Source: a virus. From it: 39,050 nt of DNA. Location: positions 1 through 39,050 of the IMG/VR virus record IMGVR_UViG_3300018421_000073; one strand, given 5' to 3'. The notes under the pieces were generated by a model. The model did no database searches, was not told the origin of the DNA, and saw only the letters and a program-made list of their open reading frames with translations. The translations under genes were made by a program, and so were the position numbers. How positions within the stretch are numbered: the stretch's first letter is position 1; every line of letters begins with the position of its first letter. Below, piece after piece: positions 35,774 through 39,050 of this stretch.

Positions 35774-36322
35774 TTATAACAAAAAATTGTAGTTAATTAC
35801 AATTCTGTTTGCATGTTCCCTAGGGCACGATGAAGCATGGTAAATGTCTCCAGGGAAGATAATGCATCTACCTTTCTTTGGATGAATCTGTTTTATTACT
35901 TTATCTTCGTCAAAAAATAAAGTTGGTCCATCACTGTCCTTGACATAATACAACATTACATGATGTTCGTACTGTTGATCAATGTGTGCAACATGATTTC
36001 CAGAATTTTGATTTCTCACAAACATTGCAGGACGAATTCTATACACTTGCTGTACTTCATGTCCCTTTTTATATCGATCAACTGCTTCAAACAAGATTGG
36101 AAGCAAAATTTCGAAATATTGACTACGACCTTTGTCATTCTCGTAGTTCCTAAATGCAGTATGAGAAAACCCACTATTCGGGTCTACTGATCCAGGTACA
36201 GAAATCTGTGAAGTGTAGTACCAAGGGAATTCGGAACTGTCTAATGTGGATTCAACAAAATTTTGATACCCCACTGAAATGCAGTCGTCAATGACGGCAA
36301 TTTTTGGTTTAGTTTTCTTCAT
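35774..36322 (-). CDS. 2-oxoglutarate/Fe(II)-dependent oxygenase (182 aa)
   Basis: A small dioxygenase with the complete active-site pattern: metal ligands H113-x-D115 (AHIDQQ) and H162 (GDIYHASS), and R173 (NRIVINYNF) eleven residues after the distal histidine, as expected for 2-oxoglutarate binding. Strands around MLYYVKDSDGPTLFF and GRCIIFPGD complete the jelly-roll core. Proteins of this fold hydroxylate proteins, nucleic acids or small molecules; the substrate here cannot be read from sequence. T4-like cyanophages commonly carry several such genes. It starts 5 bases after the 167-aa gene within the late cluster. Confidence 0.88.
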   Translation of the reverse strand: MKKTKPKIAVIDDCISVGYQNFVESTLDSSEFPWYYTSQISVPGSVDPNSGFSHTAFRNYENDKGRSQYFEILLPILFEAVDRYKKGHEVQQVYRIRPAMFVRNQNSGNHVAHIDQQYEHHVMLYYVKDSDGPTLFFDEDKVIKQIHPKKGRCIIFPGDIYHASSCPREHANRIVINYNFLL

Positions 36323-36327
36323 TACAA

Positions 36328-36831
36328 TTAAGTCCAGTGATTATTTGGTCTCTCCCACCAAAAGTGAAGATCTTCGACTTCATCATCATAATACAGCGAC
36401 ACTACATCACTCTTAAACTTGCTATGAATGTTCTCACAGAGAGATAATGTATAGTAATTCTTATCTATAAACTTCTCCATAGTCTGAGTAATCCAAGTAT
36501 AGTTGCCACCTCGGATTACACCCGCTTCACACAAAACAAAGTTTTCCCAATCCAGAACCCAATCAGCAAAATTTAACTCAAAGTCAACTTGATACTTAGT
36601 AAGGTTTTCGTCTGGAAATGGCACATTAACTGCCTCAATATGAAAAATCTCCCGATCCATTGATAATGAATGCGAGAGATGCTGAGTTACAATACCAGAG
36701 TAATCAGGAGACACGCACAAGAAACAAGTCTTACTGGGATGAATATCCCAATTAGACATCTTGATCTTGTATGACATCTCCTGAATGAGTGCCATCTCTT
36801 TATCCTGTGAGATGAACAGTAAATCCTTCAT
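36328..36831 (-). CDS. Unknown protein with phosphoribosyltransferase-like loop (167 aa)
   Basis: A 167-residue soluble protein whose ATG overlaps the stop of the 48-aa gene (TAATG). Residues 97-118 (NFVLCEAGVIRGGNYTWITQ) have the shape strand, acidic residue, Gly-rich turn, helix, which recalls the PRPP loop of phosphoribosyltransferases; the usual double acidic pair is reduced to one Glu. The C-terminus is rich in Trp (LHFWWERPNNHWT). The family is not recognised with certainty. An enzyme or a DNA/nucleotide-related accessory is possible, but the function is left open. Confidence 0.75.
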   Translation of the reverse strand: MKDLLFISQDKEMALIQEMSYKIKMSNWDIHPSKTCFLCVSPDYSGIVTQHLSHSLSMDREIFHIEAVNVPFPDENLTKYQVDFELNFADWVLDWENFVLCEAGVIRGGNYTWITQTMEKFIDKNYYTLSLCENIHSKFKSDVVSLYYDDEVEDLHFWWERPNNHWT

Positions 36832-36977
36832 TACTTTCCTTGTCCGCGATAACGCTTCTTAGCAGCATTACGACTGGTAGCAGAATATTTCGTGTTCTTG
36901 CTGCTTCCTTGTCGCGTGGTTTTGGGTTTCGACTCAATAATCTTCTTGCCGCTCAGACCAACTTTTGCTCGTGCCAT
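36831..36977 (-). CDS. 48-residue highly basic protein
   Basis: ATG at 36977, TAA at 36833-36831; 48 residues beginning MARAKVGLSGKKIIESKPKT and ending AAKKRYRGQGK. About a third of the residues are Lys or Arg and there is almost no hydrophobic core, so it is probably disordered and binds nucleic acid or an acidic partner. Coupling to the next gene through TAATG, and an extended -10 promoter just upstream, support it as a real gene. Similar tiny basic proteins recur in marine T4-like genomes, from memory and unverified. Confidence 0.75.
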   Translation of the reverse strand: MARAKVGLSGKKIIESKPKTTRQGSSKNTKYSATSRNAAKKRYRGQGK

Positions 36978-37001
36978 AGTGTTTAATCAATTGACTTCTA
37001 T

Positions 37002-37010
37002 ATTATACCA
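37002..37010 (-). promoter_or_regulatory. Extended -10 promoter candidate (TGGTATAAT)
   Basis: Minus strand TGGTATAAT matches the extended -10 element of host sigma-70 promoters and lies 25 bases upstream of the 48-aa gene; it spans the PAAR stop codon. No good -35 hexamer is present. It may give earlier expression of the 48-aa, 167-aa and oxygenase genes. Confidence 0.35.
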
Positions 37011-37338
37011 CAGTATTTGACCCAATGAACACATTATGTGAACCTTCTGCAAACTTTCCGTCTGGTAATAGAAGGTCTCCAATTCTACACGCTAGTTTTC
37101 CGTTTATAAACACGGTCATACTATCGATAGGATATGGAACTACCGCTTTATCGGAGTGTGGTACTCCATCACAAGTATGTGGTAGCATCTCATCACCAAA
37201 TTTGTGCGCGGGAAGTCCATTTACAAATACACTTGGTTGTACTGCAGGCGGAGCAGGTACTACTCCTACTACTGGTGGATAACATCCATGTCCAGTTGTA
37301 ATGTCCCCAAAACGCGCCATTCCTCTGTATATTGCCAT
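37003..37338 (-). CDS. PAAR-domain baseplate spike tip protein
   Basis: A 111-residue protein with the PAAR layout: ARFGDITTGHG (8-18), SVFVNGLPAHKFGD (36-49), PHTC (53-56), TVFINGKLACRIGD (75-88) and FAEGSHNVFIG (97-106). Such proteins form a sharp cone with a bound metal on the central spike (T4 gp5.4, or VgrG tips); H17, H54, C56 and H101 are ligand candidates. The ATG at 37338 overlaps the upstream stop (TAATG); the inner Met7 gives the more usual PAAR start (MARFGD), so the start is open to a 6-residue shift. Confidence 0.92.
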   Translation of the reverse strand: MAIYRGMARFGDITTGHGCYPPVVGVVPAPPAVQPSVFVNGLPAHKFGDEMLPHTCDGVPHSDKAVVPYPIDSMTVFINGKLACRIGDLLLPDGKFAEGSHNVFIGSNTVV

Positions 37339-38243
37339 TACTCGGGATCGGGTATAAGTCCTATACCCTTATTTAGATAGTAGTTCAAACGAGTCTGTGC
37401 AGGGTCCCAGTTGTTATTCACATCCATGTGTCCAGTAAACACATGAGTATATGGTGGACAATTTGTTACTACTGTCAAAGTATAGTAATACCTCATTACA
37501 GAGATTTCACTGGGTTTAAACTTGATCCATGCCGATACTTCATTCGTAAGACTATCAAGGTACTCTGTACCACTCGTTAAGACATCTGTAGAATCGTCTA
37601 CAGCAAGTCCTAAGAAGTTCACCGCTGTCCCAGTACCAGGGAACAGATCAGCGGTGATTCTGCCTTGTTCTGGAAGGGCATTGAATGCTTCTCTCGTTAG
37701 TGTCTTATTGCCATTGATAAGATCAACTAAGGTGAATTTGTCGGCGCGGTTCGGAGTTTGGGTCGCATAGTATGTCGCAAAGATATACTCCTGGTCATGA
37801 AAATACTTCTCGGAGTAAAAACCCTGTAAGGCATTCGGTAATGTTGCTACAGGTGTCCCAGAACCAAACGATGCACTTCCATACACTATATTCGGTTCTG
37901 AAAATACTGGAAGTTGCATCTCAGGTATATCTGTTGCACCATTGCTTGTTATGATAGTGCATCCAGGACCACTTCCAATTGCTAACCCAGGAGTTAATGT
38001 CATCGACAAGATAACATGGGGAACTCCTGGTGGGATTGGTGGGGCAATCCCTGCTGCAACACACTCAATACTTAACGGAGTAACTGATCCAATCGTCTCA
38101 TACAATAACGGTTGAGTGCCCTCCCTGGGTTGGGGAGGAGTTGTGTACAACAAATTCCCAGGTGATGGGCGTAATTCAAAGGTTGTTGGACCTGTTACTA
38201 AAACCTGGGCAGATGGCGTTATCGTAGGAGGTGTGCATGTCAT
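37338..38243 (-). CDS. Unknown structural-module protein (301 aa)
   Basis: A 301-residue protein with a Pro/Thr-rich N-terminal half (about 1-120, few charges, MTCTPPTITPSAQVLVTGPT) and a more globular C-terminal half with FYSEKYFHDQEYIFATYYAT (about 142-161) and MRYYYTLTVV. There is no membrane helix. It is coupled on both sides, ATGA with the 92-aa frame and TAATG with PAAR, which ties it to the spike. An association with the hub or spike is inferred from position only; no family is recognised. Confidence 0.8.
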   Translation of the reverse strand: MTCTPPTITPSAQVLVTGPTTFELRPSPGNLLYTTPPQPREGTQPLLYETIGSVTPLSIECVAAGIAPPIPPGVPHVILSMTLTPGLAIGSGPGCTIITSNGATDIPEMQLPVFSEPNIVYGSASFGSGTPVATLPNALQGFYSEKYFHDQEYIFATYYATQTPNRADKFTLVDLINGNKTLTREAFNALPEQGRITADLFPGTGTAVNFLGLAVDDSTDVLTSGTEYLDSLTNEVSAWIKFKPSEISVMRYYYTLTVVTNCPPYTHVFTGHMDVNNNWDPAQTRLNYYLNKGIGLIPDPE

Positions 38244-38518
38244 ACTGTTCTCGCAACCTTCAGTAGATCTACTTTAAGTCCTTCGACATTATTGTGAAGA
38301 TAATCTAAAGTATCAGTGATCTTCTCATGCTTGCTCGATCCAGGGCGCTTGTACATTAGGGTCGGGCGTTCCAGTGCCGAGATCCTCTGCTCCAGGTTCA
38401 GCAACCTCTCTGACAACTTCAGGAGTAGATCTTCTATACTTGGAGGTGTATTGGTCAAGGGTTGTGGGGGCGTCTCTTGAGAGGAAACTCTCTGCTGCTG
38501 CTCGTTCAAATCCATCAC
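38240..38518 (-). CDS. Coiled-coil protein overlapping the upstream frame (92 aa)
   Basis: The frame ends in TGA overlapping the next ATG (ATGA), which supports real translation. Residues 28-50 (IEDLLLKLSERLLNLEQRIS) form a leucine-heptad helix, and the C-terminus has a second amphipathic helix (TDTLDYLHNNVEGLKVDLLK). The first Met codon is GTG at 38518, with ATG at 38515; neither has a clear Shine-Dalgarno, and an inner ATG at 38356 would give 38 residues. About 190 bases overlap the 97-aa frame. The start is uncertain; the C-terminal part is the most secure. Confidence 0.6.
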   Translation of the reverse strand: MMDLNEQQQRVSSQETPPQPLTNTPPSIEDLLLKLSERLLNLEQRISALERPTLMYKRPGSSKHEKITDTLDYLHNNVEGLKVDLLKVARTV

Positions 38519-38579
38519 AGAATGCGTCGAAATTGTCTAGGGCGTTTTTGAAAAATTCTAAGTCAACTTTTTTGTCCAT
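38325..38579 (-). CDS. Small unknown protein (84 aa from ATG)
   Basis: I choose ATG at 38579 (MDKKVDLEFFKNALDNFDAF); the frame can extend to a TTG at 38618. It encodes an acidic protein with an N-terminal helical part and a C-terminus TPEVVREVAEPGAED...NVQAPWIEQA. It lies directly downstream of a GATAAATA late motif and so is the first gene of the late cluster. Its 3' two-thirds overlap the 92-aa frame. Both frames look protein-like; if only one were real, this one has the better promoter context and the other has the better downstream coupling. Confidence 0.65.
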   Translation of the reverse strand: MDKKVDLEFFKNALDNFDAFCDGFERAAAESFLSRDAPTTLDQYTSKYRRSTPEVVREVAEPGAEDLGTGTPDPNVQAPWIEQA

Positions 38580-38635
38580 TTTTTTGGCGGGAAATTTTTT
38601 TCCTATCGAGGTTTTCAAAAAACCATTTTCAAAAA

Positions 38636-38643
38636 TATTTATC
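38636..38643 (-). promoter_or_regulatory. Late promoter motif GATAAATA upstream of the baseplate cluster
   Basis: Minus strand GATAAATA fits the T4-type late consensus NATAAATA, 57 bases before the ATG at 38579. It follows the hairpin region that ends the HicA-like gene, a natural place for the start of a new transcript. Confidence 0.55.
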
Positions 38644-38702
38644 GATCGTCTGGATACTTTTGTAGGTTAGGGGAGTCATGCGTTTTTGGAAACCGCTTGG
38701 CG

Positions 38703-38723
38703 CCCTTAAGTAACAATTAAGGG
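38703..38723 (-). repeat. Second hairpin overlapping the terminator
   Basis: CCCTTAA (38703-38709) pairs with TTAAGGG (38717-38723), loop 7 nt. It shares two bases with the stem of the GC-rich hairpin next to it, so the full forms of the two compete. Confidence 0.4.
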
Positions 38724-38741
38724 GGGCAAATCACTGCCCCC
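38722..38741 (-). terminator. GC-rich hairpin after the HicA-like gene
   Basis: GGGGGCA (38722-38728) and TGCCCCC (38735-38741) form a 7-bp stem with a 6-nt loop, 16 bases after the stop of the HicA-like gene. On the minus RNA it is followed by CUUAAUUGUU, a moderately U-rich tail. It probably ends the upstream transcript. Confidence 0.6.
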
Positions 38742-38757
38742 TGGGTATACCTTACTG

Positions 38758-38934
38758 TCAGGCGCTAAGTGTAATTAATCGCTTGGCAATCAGTCGTGCT
38801 GTGTATTCATTCGGTCTGTATGGAATAGTCATCACATTGCCACACTTATGCACCCATTTCTCATGCTTACTCCCATTGCGTTCTTTAATCCAACCGTGTG
38901 CAAGTGCAAGGCGTTTGAGTTGTTTGTCTGTCAT
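38758..38934 (-). CDS. HicA/YcfA-like small protein (58 aa)
   Basis: ATG at 38934, TGA at 38760-38758; 58 residues. The pattern G14-W15, R19, G21-S22-K23-H24 and later MTIPYRP (T36-I37-P38), then a C-terminal helix ARLIAKRLI, matches the HicA fold: a double-stranded-RNA-binding-like mRNA interferase with a conserved His in the GSxH turn. HicA toxins normally pair with a HicB antitoxin. The upstream gene ends 21 bases before and its visible C-terminus does not look like HicB. No clear Shine-Dalgarno is seen. It may be a domesticated RNA-binding or RNase protein of the phage. Residue 23 is Lys where many HicA have His. Confidence 0.7.
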   Translation of the reverse strand: MTDKQLKRLALAHGWIKERNGSKHEKWVHKCGNVMTIPYRPNEYTARLIAKRLITLSA

Positions 38935-38955
38935 GGTGTTAGTGTAGAGAATGGG

Positions 38956-39050
38956 TCAAAGATCTGCCATCATTTCATTCATCTCATCGGCATCAATCGC
39001 CACGCTATCCCATGCCACGCCATCCTTAGTCTGCCCGAGGTGGCGACCAA
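38956..39050 (-). CDS. C-terminal end of an unknown gene (cut by window edge)
   Basis: An open frame enters from the right edge and stops with TGA at 38958-38956. About 31 residues are visible (GRHLGQTKDGVAWDSVAIDA then an acidic DEMNEMMADL). It is too short to identify. The 21-base spacing suggests it shares a transcript with the HicA-like gene. Confidence 0.5.
   Translation of the reverse strand, partial: GRHLGQTKDGVAWDSVAIDADEMNEMMADL

Noticed and set aside
38619-38757. A possible small gene in the gap between the HicA-like gene and the late cluster
   Set aside because: The 139 bases hold two hairpins, a late promoter motif and AT-rich sequence; no frame with a start and protein-like composition was found.
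38956-39050. Possible HicB antitoxin before the HicA-like gene
   Set aside because: Only 31 C-terminal residues are visible and they show neither a HicB fold motif nor a ribbon-helix-helix; it cannot be called.
1-39050. tRNA or rRNA genes, insertion sequences and attachment sites
   Set aside because: No cloverleaf, rRNA segment, transposase frame or flanking direct repeat was recognised by eye, and nearly all bases are in structural genes.

Overview
The window reads as the baseplate and tail-fibre module of a T4-like myovirus, most likely a marine cyanophage or a close relative infecting another abundant marine bacterium. The evidence is the T4 late gene order 25-6-(7)-8 on one strand, recognisable gp25, gp6 and gp8 sequences, very large mosaic structural proteins with YHYH, DUF4815-like, beta-helix and Gly-x-Gly-Tyr repeat modules, a small 2-oxoglutarate/Fe(II) oxygenase and low GC content. 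No host-derived photosynthesis gene is present, so the host is an inference.

Every gene I accept is on the minus strand, so the window reads from right (39050) to left (1). At 39050-38703 lie the C-terminus of an unknown gene, a 58-residue HicA-like protein too short for ordinary ORF cut-offs, and a GC-rich hairpin. A late promoter motif (GATAAATA) then opens a set of small genes: two overlapping frames (97 and 92 aa), a 301-aa unknown, a PAAR spike-tip protein, a 48-aa very basic protein, a 167-aa unknown, the 2OG-Fe(II) oxygenase and a 71-aa protein. Several are coupled by TAATG or ATGA overlaps.

From 35465 the baseplate wedge begins: gp25, gp6, a 3644-aa YHYH protein in the gp7 position, gp8 (603 aa, enlarged), and a 2728-aa DUF4815-like protein. 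After these come a 68-aa coiled-coil protein, a 1720-aa fibre-like protein with a cupredoxin-like domain, a 166-aa protein, and a fibre of more than 2100 aa that runs off the left edge. That last gene has no stop in the window and fills 1-6303.

T4-type late promoter motifs (NATAAATA or the variant GCTAAATA) lie just upstream of the 97-aa gene, gp25, gp8, the 2728-aa gene and the terminal fibre. The most interesting regulatory structure is a 15-bp hairpin upstream of the 2728-aa gene. It hides the ribosome-binding site, and its 5' arm contains the late promoter motif, as in the known T4 lysozyme (gene e) control. The most interesting protein features are a complete type-1-copper ligand pattern in a fibre protein, with degenerate copies elsewhere, and a tail-fibre beta-helix domain split by about 1350 residues of repeats and helical modules. 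Modules are also shared among the giant baseplate and fibre proteins.
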